In this document: piece after piece, positions 41,057-49,008 of the stretch
Layout: each line of letters begins with the position of its first letter
Numbering within the stretch: the stretch's first letter is position 1
NCBI GenBank assembly: GCA_964440985.1
Contig: CAYTWE010000012.1
Location: forward strand, 1-49,972
Source: UBA1731 sp964440985
GTDB taxonomy: Bacteria > Verrucomicrobiota > Kiritimatiellia > RFP12 > UBA1067
Direction of reading: 5' to 3'
Length of the DNA stretch: 49,972 nucleotides
Program-made: the position numbers and the translations under genes
Notes under the pieces: generated by a model
What the model was told of the DNA's origin: nothing
The model's database searches: none
What the model saw: the letters and a program-made list of their open reading frames with translations, nothing else

Positions 41057-41587
41057 TCACTTCACCCTCCTCATGTCGTCGAATCTTCGTGCAGCCGCTT
41101 CCGCCTCCTGCATTCCGTCCTCGATCAGCTTGCGGCGAAGCGCATCGTACTCCACCCTGCTGGGCGTAGCCTCGTACTTGAGGGACGCGAGATATGCGTC
41201 CTCAATCTTGATGCGCAGCGTGTTGAGCGATGCGACCATGTCGTTGCGCATTGCGCAGATGTCCCTGAAATCGGCATCCATGTCCGGATTGCGCCCGAAC
41301 TCGCATATCGTTTCGCGCAGCCTGACTATCTTTGAATCCTGCGCGGCGACCGCCGCCTTGAGGTTCTGGTAGACCATCCACAGCGCCGGTGCCTCATTGA
41401 GGATGAACGCACGGAGCCTGTTCTCCTTCTGGAGTGCCCTGTGCTCCGCCTCACTCTTGGCGGCCGCCTCCTGCGCCTCATGCTCCGACTTCTCCTGCGA
41501 AGCCCTGATGCAGCTGCCCATCATGAATAGGCCGGCTAAGGCGCATACAACGAGGCAGCCGCATCCCCTGATTTCATCCTCATCCAT
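41057..41587 (-). CDS. Membrane-anchored coiled-coil protein
   Basis: A 176-residue protein. After a short acidic start (MDEDEIRG), residues 9-27 form one Cys-containing hydrophobic segment (CGCLVVCALAGLFMMGSC), either a membrane anchor or an uncleaved signal. The rest is Ala/Glu/Arg-rich and mostly helical with heptads. The ATG was preferred over an in-frame TTG six codons earlier; neither has a clear ribosome site. It follows the next coiled-coil gene by 19 bases. No family recognised. Confidence 0.6.
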   Translation of the reverse strand: MDEDEIRGCGCLVVCALAGLFMMGSCIRASQEKSEHEAQEAAAKSEAEHRALQKENRLRAFILNEAPALWMVYQNLKAAVAAQDSKIVRLRETICEFGRNPDMDADFRDICAMRNDMVASLNTLRIKIEDAYLASLKYEATPSRVEYDALRRKLIEDGMQEAEAAARRFDDMRRVK

Positions 41588-41606
41588 GCTGCGTCGACTC
41601 AGCAAG

Positions 41607-42431
41607 TCACTGTGCCATTATCCTGTCGAAGTCGCCGGCGATCGCCGACTTGCGGTCTGGCGCAACGACCTCCTCGACCGTCGGGTCGTCATGGTCCACG
41701 CCGAGGGCGTTCATCTGGTCGCTGATGGCGTTGAGCGCGTCTGTGACGCTCTTCTCGCCGTCCAACACCTGCTTGAGCCTGAGATCGGCCAGGGTGGTCT
41801 CCACCCTCTCGCGCAGCTGCACCACGGTCTTCTGCTCCTTCGACACGAATTCAGCCCGCTTGCCGAGCTTGTTGAGCAGATTGCGCTTCGTTCCGGCGCG
41901 GCTCCGCAGCGCCGGAATCCTGTCGGCGGCCTCGACTATCTTCTCCCGGGCCTTGTCCCTCGAAAGCGAGAACCCGCCGAGCACAACCGGCCAGGCGTTG
42001 CTCGCCTCGGCGGCGCGGTATGCCGCCTTTGCCTCCTCCAGGAACCTCTCAAGGCTCTTGACCATGCCTTCGTCGTCGCCCATGATGCGGACAGTCTCCG
42101 CCCTCTTGCACGCAATCTCGTGAGCGGCCACCTCAAGATAGGCCGCGTGCCTTTCCAGCTCCTCGAGCTGCGCCTGGCAGTACTCGACCGGATGGCGCGC
42201 GCGGTTCTCCGCCGTCCATTTCGCATTCTGCCTGATGCGCTCCTTCCGCCGCTGCTCGTTGACGATGTTCGGGACGTCATGCTCGACGTCATCGGGGCGC
42301 ACCTCGCCGTTCAGGGCGCGGCCGGCCTTTCCGAGACGGCCGATCGCCTCGTCACGGCTCTCCTTTGAGCACCCTACATGGCAGACCACCGCAACGACCG
42401 CCACAACTCCAGCCAATACCAGAACCTTCAT
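41607..42431 (-). CDS. Secreted coiled-coil protein, possible lipoprotein
   Basis: A 274-residue protein starting MKVLVLAGVVAVVAVVCHVGC. The signal peptide ends in HVGCSKE, which is a weak lipobox because His sits where Leu is usual. The mature part is highly charged and helical (ERIRQNAKWTAENRARH, ERFLEEAKAAYRAAEA). Together with the following anchored coiled-coil gene it forms a two-gene unit of unknown role, perhaps periplasmic structural proteins. AAAGGAAACGAG precedes the ATG. Confidence 0.6.
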   Translation of the reverse strand: MKVLVLAGVVAVVAVVCHVGCSKESRDEAIGRLGKAGRALNGEVRPDDVEHDVPNIVNEQRRKERIRQNAKWTAENRARHPVEYCQAQLEELERHAAYLEVAAHEIACKRAETVRIMGDDEGMVKSLERFLEEAKAAYRAAEASNAWPVVLGGFSLSRDKAREKIVEAADRIPALRSRAGTKRNLLNKLGKRAEFVSKEQKTVVQLRERVETTLADLRLKQVLDGEKSVTDALNAISDQMNALGVDHDDPTVEEVVAPDRKSAIAGDFDRIMAQ

Positions 42432-42523
42432 TCTCGTTTCCTTTCTTTATGCCATCAGTATTCTTGTTGATACATCGCAAACTCGACCTTAATCTTTATC
42501 TCCTCGATGAGCCGGTCTTACAT

Positions 42524-43285
42524 CTACGTCTCCCTGCCTCCGACAAAGCGTCCGAAAGCCTGCGTGGACAATTCCGCAAGTCCAGTCGCCGCAAATGCGC
42601 GGATGCAGTCGCGATACCGCTGCGTCAGCCCCGCCGTCCCGTGCGCCTGCCACACCGGCAGATCTGTCCCGAACATCAGCCGCCCCCGCCAGTCGTGCCG
42701 CGGCAGCGCCGCGATACCCTCCGCGTCCATGTACGCCGTGTCCGTGTAGACGTTCGGACACGCCGCGACGACAGCCGCCATCTCGTCCATCGGGCGGCAG
42801 TGCGCGAAGCAGAAGCGAACACTGGGAAACGCCTCCGCCACCGCCGCAAGTTCCGTCGGACGGCTACCCTCATCCGCGCCCGAATGGATCGTCACTGGCC
42901 AACCGCGCTCCGCTACAACCGACAGGACACGCCAGAGTTCTACCCTGCGCCGAAGCAACCACGGGGTCTCGCCTCCGTGCAGCTTGATTCCGCTGAACAG
43001 CCCCGAATCCATCCATCGCATCGTGGAGTCCTCGTCATAGAGCCGCCCCGACAACCAGAAGAAGACATGCGCCCGCCCGCCGGCGATTCGCTTCATCTCC
43101 CGTGCCTCGTGTACGATGTCCGCGATTCCAATCCCTTCGACCTGCGCACACGTGGACGAGACAATAAACCTGCCCACGCCGCACCGTGCCAACACACTGG
43201 CGATTCGCCATGGCGAATAGTAGAACGGCATCTCGTGTCCAAGACGTGCATACCAACCCATGTGCACGTGTGCGTCGCAGAGCAT
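42524..43285 (-). CDS. Metal-dependent amidohydrolase (amidohydrolase-2/TatD-like)
   Basis: A 253-residue TIM-barrel hydrolase with the metal ligands of the superfamily in order: HxH (CDAHVHMG), Lys or nearby ligand in FSGIKLHGG, His in VTIHSGADEG, His in CFAHCRPMDE and Asp in FGTDLPVW. The start MLCDAHVHMG begins 13 bases after the stop of the second radical SAM gene and has AGGGA upstream; longer readings run into that gene. It is last in the RiPP-like operon. Its substrate is unknown: it could trim or hydrolyse the modified peptide or a small product. Confidence 0.75.
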   Translation of the reverse strand: MLCDAHVHMGWYARLGHEMPFYYSPWRIASVLARCGVGRFIVSSTCAQVEGIGIADIVHEAREMKRIAGGRAHVFFWLSGRLYDEDSTMRWMDSGLFSGIKLHGGETPWLLRRRVELWRVLSVVAERGWPVTIHSGADEGSRPTELAAVAEAFPSVRFCFAHCRPMDEMAAVVAACPNVYTDTAYMDAEGIAALPRHDWRGRLMFGTDLPVWQAHGTAGLTQRYRDCIRAFAATGLAELSTQAFGRFVGGRET

Positions 43286-43298
43286 GGCGGTTGCGTCC

Positions 43299-44747
43299 CT
43301 ACACCCCCTGCGCCGCAACCATCTGCCGCTGCTTCTCGTCCACGATTTCATGGTTCAGGGCCGCGACGCGGCAGAAGTGTTCGGCGGGCTTGAACATGTC
43401 TCCCGACTCGTTGAAGTTCCGGCACATGCAAGTCGAGCAGTAATCGCGGTCAACGCACGTCGCGCACTTCGGGAAGTCCGCGCCTGTCACTGCACGGATG
43501 CGCTTCGTCGCCCCCGACTCCTCCCACACCTCGCGCAAAGTCTGCCGATAGCAGTTGCCGAGCGGGACACCTGCGAAGCCGGGACACGGATAATAGTCGC
43601 CGTTTGCGTTGAGGCACATGGAGTTGACGCAGGCACCGCAGACCTTCCGCCGTCTCCACTCCTCCGCCGAAAGCATCTGAACCTTCTTGCCTGGGCTGAA
43701 GTACTCGCTCTCCATCGGAACATTTTCGAGGATGATGTCGCGTAGCAAATCACGCGTCTCGTCGAGGTCAAGCCGGTTGCAGAGGTTCGACGTGTCACAG
43801 TCCTGCTTCCCCATGATGATGAAGTCGGTCTGCGCCTCCATCTTGATAGACTCCGCGAACTTCATCACCGCCGGATAGTCCTTGTAATTGATCTTCAAGC
43901 ACGGGCACGAGATCCGCATGGGCACCTGCGCGGCGCGGAGGCGCAGAATCGCCCCCATCGTCTCCAACCATGACCCCTTCCGCCGCGTCACCTCGTCGTG
44001 AATGGCGGGACTCATCGAATAAAGCGACGTCTGCACGGATGCTTCCGCCTCGACAAGCGCGTCGATGATCTCGTCCGTGCAGACCGTCAGGTTGCTCAGA
44101 CACGCCACCGTGCAGTCGCGCGCACGGACCGCCTTGACGATCTTCACGAAGTCGGGATGCAACATGCATTCCCCGCCGGAGAGCGACACATGGATGCCTC
44201 CCATCTCGCGGAACTCGTCAAGCACTTCACAGATCTTGCCATAGGGCAGGAACAACGGATTGTATTCCGGCACATAGCAGTGGCGACATCGCTCCGTGCA
44301 GGCCTGTGTGATGTCCATCTGGAACTCGAAGAGCGTCGGATGCTCGGCGAAGTGTTTTTCAAGCAACGTCGCGGGCAGAGCGGCGATTTCCTCGTACGTG
44401 TGCCGTCGGGAGTCCTTCGCCGTCTTCGGGTCATCGCAGTCGTACGTGAAGACCGGCTCCTGCGCGTCCAGTTCCGCCGCGCTTTCCCCAGCAAGGACAA
44501 CACGCTCCGCAATAAGCGACGCGAGCAGTTCGTCAAAATCCCGCGCCACGACGTCGCGCGGCGCGTCCGCGTAGTCACGAACGATTTCGTCGATGATTGT
44601 ATCCCGCGCTTTCGGCGTCCGCGAAAGGTGCGCGAAGAACGGCCCCGCCGAACGGAACACCTGGTCGAACGCCGTCACCTTCCCGAACAGGTAGGTGAAC
44701 TCCCCGTACTGGCGGACATAAGTCTGCCTTGCAAGCCGCATCAGCAT
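43299..44747 (-). CDS. Radical SAM/SPASM peptide maturase (second copy)
   Basis: A 482-residue protein. Residues 1-90 are a PqqD-like peptide-recognition domain (MRLARQTYVRQYGEFTYLFG, then helices ending LIAERVVLAG). The radical SAM domain starts at about 140 with C150-TER-C154-RH-C157 binding the 4Fe-4S cluster, followed by LSGGECMLHPDF. The C-terminal SPASM region has many Cys (VCGACVNSMCLNANGDYYPCPG, CATCVDRDYCSTCMCRNF in outline) for auxiliary clusters. It is clearly homologous to the maturase at 47185-48522 throughout. The first ATG has AAGGAG 8 bases before; in-frame codons upstream overlap the 34-residue ORF. Confidence 0.85.
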   Translation of the reverse strand: MLMRLARQTYVRQYGEFTYLFGKVTAFDQVFRSAGPFFAHLSRTPKARDTIIDEIVRDYADAPRDVVARDFDELLASLIAERVVLAGESAAELDAQEPVFTYDCDDPKTAKDSRRHTYEEIAALPATLLEKHFAEHPTLFEFQMDITQACTERCRHCYVPEYNPLFLPYGKICEVLDEFREMGGIHVSLSGGECMLHPDFVKIVKAVRARDCTVACLSNLTVCTDEIIDALVEAEASVQTSLYSMSPAIHDEVTRRKGSWLETMGAILRLRAAQVPMRISCPCLKINYKDYPAVMKFAESIKMEAQTDFIIMGKQDCDTSNLCNRLDLDETRDLLRDIILENVPMESEYFSPGKKVQMLSAEEWRRRKVCGACVNSMCLNANGDYYPCPGFAGVPLGNCYRQTLREVWEESGATKRIRAVTGADFPKCATCVDRDYCSTCMCRNFNESGDMFKPAEHFCRVAALNHEIVDEKQRQMVAAQGV

Positions 44748-44748
44748 A

Positions 44749-44853
44749 TCAGCTCTCCTTCTTAAAATCCTGCGAACGAGACACGCCATCCCGCAGCACG
44801 CCCTCATCCATAGCGTGGCGAACAAACACATGTGGCCGCAACTGAAACTTCAT
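44749..44853 (-). CDS. Translationally coupled 34-residue ORF between SIR2 and maturase genes
   Basis: Starts MKFQLRPHVFVRHAMDEGVL. The ATG overlaps the SIR2 stop (ATGA) and has AAGGAGG 7 bases upstream; its stop is one base before the second maturase, whose ribosome site lies inside this ORF. The first 12 residues follow the same pattern as the starts of both maturases (M-R/K-x-x-L-x-x-x-x-F/Y-V/A-R). It could be a remnant of another PqqD-like domain, a small partner protein, or a Cys-free peptide substrate. The tight spacing argues that it is translated. Confidence 0.5.
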   Translation of the reverse strand: MKFQLRPHVFVRHAMDEGVLRDGVSRSQDFKKES

Positions 44854-46592
44854 ACCATTCCCTCCTTGTCGCGCACAACGCCACAATGCTGAAAAGCGGG
44901 GATGTCCCATCCCGTCTCGTCATTCGTGGGGAACATCAGTTTCCGCACGTCCTCCTCCGTTCCCGCGCCGAACACCGACGGAACTCCCGCCATATAGGCG
45001 CGAACACTATCCTTTCCAAACACAGTCAGCGCATTCTCAACTCCGCGAATATGTTCCCTGCCCTCTATGGACGCGCTCTGCGCCGCGATGAAGGCTTCCA
45101 GTTCGTCACCCACAAGCCACCTCTCCGGCGCATTCGGAGCGTAAAGCACAGTTGAACAGTAGAGTTTCTCCTCATTCTGACGCCGAGACATCGTCGTCAG
45201 AAGCGATCCCCAAATGGCATCGTCAAGCGGCAGACTGTAGCCAAGCAACACGATGTGTTTCGCGCCGGCGATTTGCGACAACGCATCGTCCGTGATTTCC
45301 TTGATGAAGGACGGTGCAGAACACTTCAACTGCGTCTGCATGAACATGAAGTTGTCATAGGTACGGGTCATCGCCCCGCAAAAATGACATTCTAGTGCAT
45401 CGTATTCACCGCGATTTCGCGCCTCGTCCTCGCGAACCGTGCGCGGCCGTTGCCCCGTTTTCAGTTCAGCTGTAATGCCATTCGGAAAAAGCGTCTCGAA
45501 ACATTCAACCCACGAATCGCCAAGATACATGTTCAACCGGCCGCAGACGGGACAGTGCCGAAAATTGCTCATGCCGTGTACCGGGGAATACATGCCAAGA
45601 CGGAACGCCCTCTCATCCAAATACTTCTCCGTGTTGACATTCTGCGCCACGGCTTCGGTGCAGGGAAACCAGACGTCAGACTTTAATTCATCCCCACGAG
45701 AATCCGCCGGCTTGCGCATCCCGACCGTCGTTGGAAAATTTATCCGAAGGCAGAGCCGCCGACCAGGATTCCCCACACGGACGTCACGCCCTTCGTTCGC
45801 GTGCTTGTTCCCTTGCCATGCAAGCCATAGGAAAATAGGCTCGAAGTTTGTCGTCACCATTGAATAGCTGAACCGGTAGAATTCCGCCGAATCCAATGCA
45901 ATCCCCGCGTCTGCAAAACGCATTCCCTCTCGCTGCATGAGCGTTGCGAGCGAATTGAAAAACTGTTGGTATTTCTCAAGCGTGTTTTTTCCTTCGACCG
46001 AACGTACCAGCTCCCCCCACGCGCAGGCGAACATGGTGTTGAGAAGAAGCACGAGCAGTTCACGCGCCGCCCGTAACCTGTCTGCCGAAAGGAAGACGAA
46101 CTTCCCTAAATCAGAAACGTTGAACCCGCGTGACTCGCGCAGACAAGCGTCTATCAGCGTGAACACCTCCTGAAGGTAGTTCGCGCGCGGCCAACCTTTT
46201 TGCGCACCATATCCGTCGCCTTTCTTCGCCTTGGCAATCATTTTTAGGGCAGACCAGTCGTAATGCCGCCGTAAATCCAACACGACCTTGCGAACCGATT
46301 CCTCATCAATCCCCGGAAATGCGCGTTCGCGAACATCGTCCCGCAGAACTGGCTTCGCATCGGCCTCGACACCTGGATCGACAACACGAAGCAAATCGAC
46401 AATCTTCTGGTCACTCCCCTTGAAGTACTTCGCTGCATCTCCGACTGCCTCCACTGATAAATCGCAGTCGCAGAGATTCCAGAGAATTCGTGCCATCTCT
46501 TCCGTCGTCGGCATATTCAGCCGCGAAGTCGCTCCCGCACCGACGAACAGAATCGTCTCGGGACGCAAAGGAAGTCGTTTTCTCAAATTCAT
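44850..46592 (-). CDS. SIR2-family NAD-dependent protein
   Basis: A 580-residue protein. The NAD-binding start VGAGATSRLNMPTTEEM (GAGAT at 18-22), the SIR2 motif VTTNFEPIF (TTN at 247-249), the catalytic His of SPVHGM (H339), a zinc ribbon made of CPVC (347-350) and CHFC (402-405), and HIVLLGYSLPLDDAIWG (446-462) are all in SIR2 order. About 120 extra residues separate the first motif from the second. Such proteins deacylate, ADP-ribosylate or consume NAD; stand-alone bacterial ones often act in defence. Here it overlaps its upstream neighbour by ATGA inside a RiPP-like operon, which is unusual. No clear ribosome site, so coupling is likely. Confidence 0.8.
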   Translation of the reverse strand: MNLRKRLPLRPETILFVGAGATSRLNMPTTEEMARILWNLCDCDLSVEAVGDAAKYFKGSDQKIVDLLRVVDPGVEADAKPVLRDDVRERAFPGIDEESVRKVVLDLRRHYDWSALKMIAKAKKGDGYGAQKGWPRANYLQEVFTLIDACLRESRGFNVSDLGKFVFLSADRLRAARELLVLLLNTMFACAWGELVRSVEGKNTLEKYQQFFNSLATLMQREGMRFADAGIALDSAEFYRFSYSMVTTNFEPIFLWLAWQGNKHANEGRDVRVGNPGRRLCLRINFPTTVGMRKPADSRGDELKSDVWFPCTEAVAQNVNTEKYLDERAFRLGMYSPVHGMSNFRHCPVCGRLNMYLGDSWVECFETLFPNGITAELKTGQRPRTVREDEARNRGEYDALECHFCGAMTRTYDNFMFMQTQLKCSAPSFIKEITDDALSQIAGAKHIVLLGYSLPLDDAIWGSLLTTMSRRQNEEKLYCSTVLYAPNAPERWLVGDELEAFIAAQSASIEGREHIRGVENALTVFGKDSVRAYMAGVPSVFGAGTEEDVRKLMFPTNDETGWDIPAFQHCGVVRDKEGMV

Positions 46593-47014
46593 CGAATGAC
46601 AATCTTTGCCACTACCATCTTACCAATCTCTGGCGCGTCAACCCTAATGTCCGACAAAGAATCCTTAGAATCTTTGCCGCTTCCAAACCCACTGCCGTCT
46701 GCTGCGCCTACATAATCCATAAATTCAATACGCAATTTGCTCTCGACTCCTATGCCACCATTCGTAAGCCATGAACCTTCTCGCCCATTGATCTCCATTT
46801 TTACGAATTTGTCATATTCAAAAACCTTTCCGCTTGGAGTTTTATCCATCGGTTGGAAAACAGCAAACGTTTTTTCTTTGGTCTTCCCCTCGTCTTTCCC
46901 TTTCGATGAAAAGCCAACGTCGGGAACCAAGCGAAAAATAAACTTGAACTTTTTCGCACTGGATACTTCAAAGACAACTTCCTTTACGGAACATTCGAAC
47001 ACATACTTTCCCAT
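46589..47014 (-). CDS. Unknown 141-residue protein in the RiPP-like operon
   Basis: Starts MGKYVFECSVKEVVFEV with AAGGAA 8 bases upstream; in-frame codons further up cross the decayed precursor copy and are rejected. The protein is beta-rich and Lys/Gly-rich (FSSKGKDEGKTKEKTF, GSGFGSGKDSKDSLS), has no signal peptide or membrane segment, and one Cys. I recognise no family. It is AT-rich in DNA like the first maturase and overlaps the SIR2 gene by ATGA, so the two probably act together. Confidence 0.65.
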   Translation of the reverse strand: MGKYVFECSVKEVVFEVSSAKKFKFIFRLVPDVGFSSKGKDEGKTKEKTFAVFQPMDKTPSGKVFEYDKFVKMEINGREGSWLTNGGIGVESKLRIEFMDYVGAADGSGFGSGKDSKDSLSDIRVDAPEIGKMVVAKIVIR

Positions 47015-47141
47015 GTTGGATTTCCTTTCTCTTAAGACTCCGTGTCGCCGCATGGTGGCACGAGTATTTGGTTTTCTGAACAGAATCTGTTTGATAAAAC
47101 TGTCCACACTCACAACTTCTGTTTCCAAATGTACACCTCTA

Positions 47142-47172
47142 GGCATCCAATGACGAATGACTACTTAACCGT
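47142..47172 (-). pseudogene. Decayed second copy of the RiPP precursor gene
   Basis: Positions 47142-47171 match 48693-48722 of the intact precursor at 26 of 30 bases. In the matching frame it reads SAT-VK-stop-SFVIGC, against SAAKQSFVAGC in the intact gene: the Gln codon has become TAG. The similarity stops soon after the GC codons and no start codon remains. It lies directly after the maturase stop, so precursor copies once flanked the maturase on both sides. Confidence 0.75.
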
Positions 47173-47184
47173 CGCACTTGTGTA

Positions 47185-48522
47185 TCACTCTCCATAGACA
47201 CAGTGTACGGTCTGCGCGGTTAGGCATTTCTCTGGTATTGTCTTGAACATATTTCCTGTGGCATTGAAATTGTAGGCTAAACACGGCTCACAAAACTGCC
47301 TATGATCACAGTCAATGCATTTTCCCATATCACGCCACTTCAGTTCACGTAAATATCGCAACTTACTCCCATGCCAAACATCCATTATTGTTGTCTCTTT
47401 TAAATTCCCCAAAACATATCCATACATTGACGGACATGGATAGAAATCTCCACGAGCATTAAGGTGAATTCGGAATCTGCCGATGTCGCAAAGTCTTGCA
47501 TTGGGATCGTCCCGACAGACACCCGCCCATCCCATGTCAAAAATCTCTTTGTTGTTTCGCAAAACGTCTTCCAGCTCCTCTTGCGAACAGGCGAATTCTA
47601 AATTCCGATTGTCATGATCTGCTCGAGCTATGATGCTGAAATCTGGAACAAGGTGCATATTATGCTCCGTGGCGAACTTCTTTAGGTCTGAAAACGCATA
47701 TCGGTTAACACGCAAAAGAGGAGCTGCTATGCGCACATTCAAACCCGAACGCTCACAAGCCAAAATGGCATTCATCGTCCTTTTCCAACTGCCTTGTATT
47801 GTTGTAATTGCATCGTGTTCCGCAGGAGTCATACTATAAAGCGAAACATTGATATACTGTGGACGAATTTCTTGTAACAATTCGATTTTCTCTTCGTCGC
47901 ACAACGACAAATTTGAAAGCACGATGATGTTGAAATCTAGGCTTCTACATTTTCGCAAAATACGGGTAAAATCTGGATGCGTCATACACTCCCCCCCTGA
48001 CACATACACCGTCATACCATGCATGGCACGGAAATCCGTCAACACCTTGTCAATGCTACTAAACGCAAGAAATTTGGGCTCATGGTTTGGCATATAGCAA
48101 TGAATGCAACGTTCATTACAATTAGAAGTAATGTCCATATGTAAAGACATTAAAAGATGATGCCGTTGATAAAATCCGCCGAGCGCATCCCCGTCGCCAA
48201 AATCACGCAACGCATTATTGTTTGCTATTCCACATATGCTTTCTATGCTGTTCTGCTCATCGTTGCGAATCTCCAAAAGGCCGTTCTGTATCATATCCCC
48301 TATTAAAGGCAAGAAATCCTCTTTCACTGAAGCTATTGATATCCTTGAGGCGTCAGCAACCGATTCCATTATATCATTGAGAGAACGGTCTTGTCGGGAA
48401 ATCACATCGTGCAGAACAGCGCAATTGTCTATTGCCAAACAAGCACCATTAGTTGGATTGTAAAACAAGACATCATTTCCAACTTTTCGAGCGAATGTGT
48501 CGGCATTCAAAGATATCCTCAT
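47185..48522 (-). CDS. Radical SAM/SPASM peptide maturase (precursor-proximal)
   Basis: A 445-residue protein. Residues 1-87 are a PqqD-like recognition domain (MRISLNADTFARKVGNDVLF ... MIQNGLLEIR). The radical SAM domain has C135-NER-C139-IH-C142, followed by VSGGECMTHPDF. The SPASM region (about 345-440) has LNARGDFYPCPS, CIDCDHRQFCEPC and EKC, enough Cys for two auxiliary clusters. In this family such enzymes form thioether or C-C links on a peptide. ATG at 48522 was chosen; an in-frame TTG six codons earlier is possible. GGAG lies 12 bases upstream. The gene is AT-rich relative to the rest of the window. Confidence 0.88.
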   Translation of the reverse strand: MRISLNADTFARKVGNDVLFYNPTNGACLAIDNCAVLHDVISRQDRSLNDIMESVADASRISIASVKEDFLPLIGDMIQNGLLEIRNDEQNSIESICGIANNNALRDFGDGDALGGFYQRHHLLMSLHMDITSNCNERCIHCYMPNHEPKFLAFSSIDKVLTDFRAMHGMTVYVSGGECMTHPDFTRILRKCRSLDFNIIVLSNLSLCDEEKIELLQEIRPQYINVSLYSMTPAEHDAITTIQGSWKRTMNAILACERSGLNVRIAAPLLRVNRYAFSDLKKFATEHNMHLVPDFSIIARADHDNRNLEFACSQEELEDVLRNNKEIFDMGWAGVCRDDPNARLCDIGRFRIHLNARGDFYPCPSMYGYVLGNLKETTIMDVWHGSKLRYLRELKWRDMGKCIDCDHRQFCEPCLAYNFNATGNMFKTIPEKCLTAQTVHCVYGE

Positions 48523-48560
48523 GACTGTGCTTCTCTCCAATAACTACAACCCCTTCATGA

Positions 48561-48588
48561 GCGTATGCCGATGAATTTCGGCATACGC
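48561..48588 (-). promoter_or_regulatory. Perfect 11-bp stem-loop between precursor and maturase
   Basis: GCGTATGCCGA and TCGGCATACGC pair without mismatch around a 6-base loop. No U-run follows, so it is not a full terminator. In peptide operons such hairpins often keep precursor mRNA stable and lower maturase expression; that role is inferred. Confidence 0.75.
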
Positions 48589-48612
48589 CCAAATGTGAAA
48601 TCGTACGCCAAC

Positions 48613-48759
48613 TTACTTGAGACGGCGAATCTCGCATTTCGACCCAGACCCACTTCCAGCACTGGTACAACACATATAATACGTGTTTGTCGGGCATCCA
48701 GCGACGAATGACTGCTTAGCCGCGCTCTTCGCGACGATTTCTGGTTTTTTGTAGGCCAT
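48613..48759 (-). CDS. Candidate RiPP precursor peptide
   Basis: A 48-residue peptide starting MAYKKPEIVAKSAAKQ, with AAAGGAGG 5 bases before the ATG, the strongest ribosome site in this half of the window. The first 21 residues are a Lys-rich, Cys-free leader ending SFVAG. The presumed core has four cysteines (C22, C30, C31, C42), two Tyr, a flexible SAGSGSGSK stretch and the basic end EIRRLK. There is no GG-type leader end, and no transporter or protease gene is nearby. The KKPEIVAK leader and AGC boundary resemble other Cys-rich radical SAM substrates. A decayed copy of it lies after the maturase. Confidence 0.8.
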   Translation of the reverse strand: MAYKKPEIVAKSAAKQSFVAGCPTNTYYMCCTSAGSGSGSKCEIRRLK

Positions 48760-49008
48760 TTCGGCCTCCTTTCCGTGGCTTTCGCCACATTCATTGTTTT
48801 GTGTTTCCGCCAAAACCATTCACACCACCCGGCGTACGGTCTCGGCAAAATCATCTTATCTCACGCCTGATTCTTCTCTATCGGAGTGTTCTTGTCTCAA
48901 CCCCTCCATTAAATACCGTAAATTTTAAAACTCTTTACAATGCACCAAAGAACCTTGAAGAACGTCTTCACTGTCCACCAGTCCACCAAAGGACTTTCAG
49001 TATGATCT

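Noticed and set aside
47014..47146. N-terminal extension of the 141-residue protein
   Set aside because: It crosses the decayed precursor and has no ribosome site; the ATG at 47014 has AAGGAA at good spacing.
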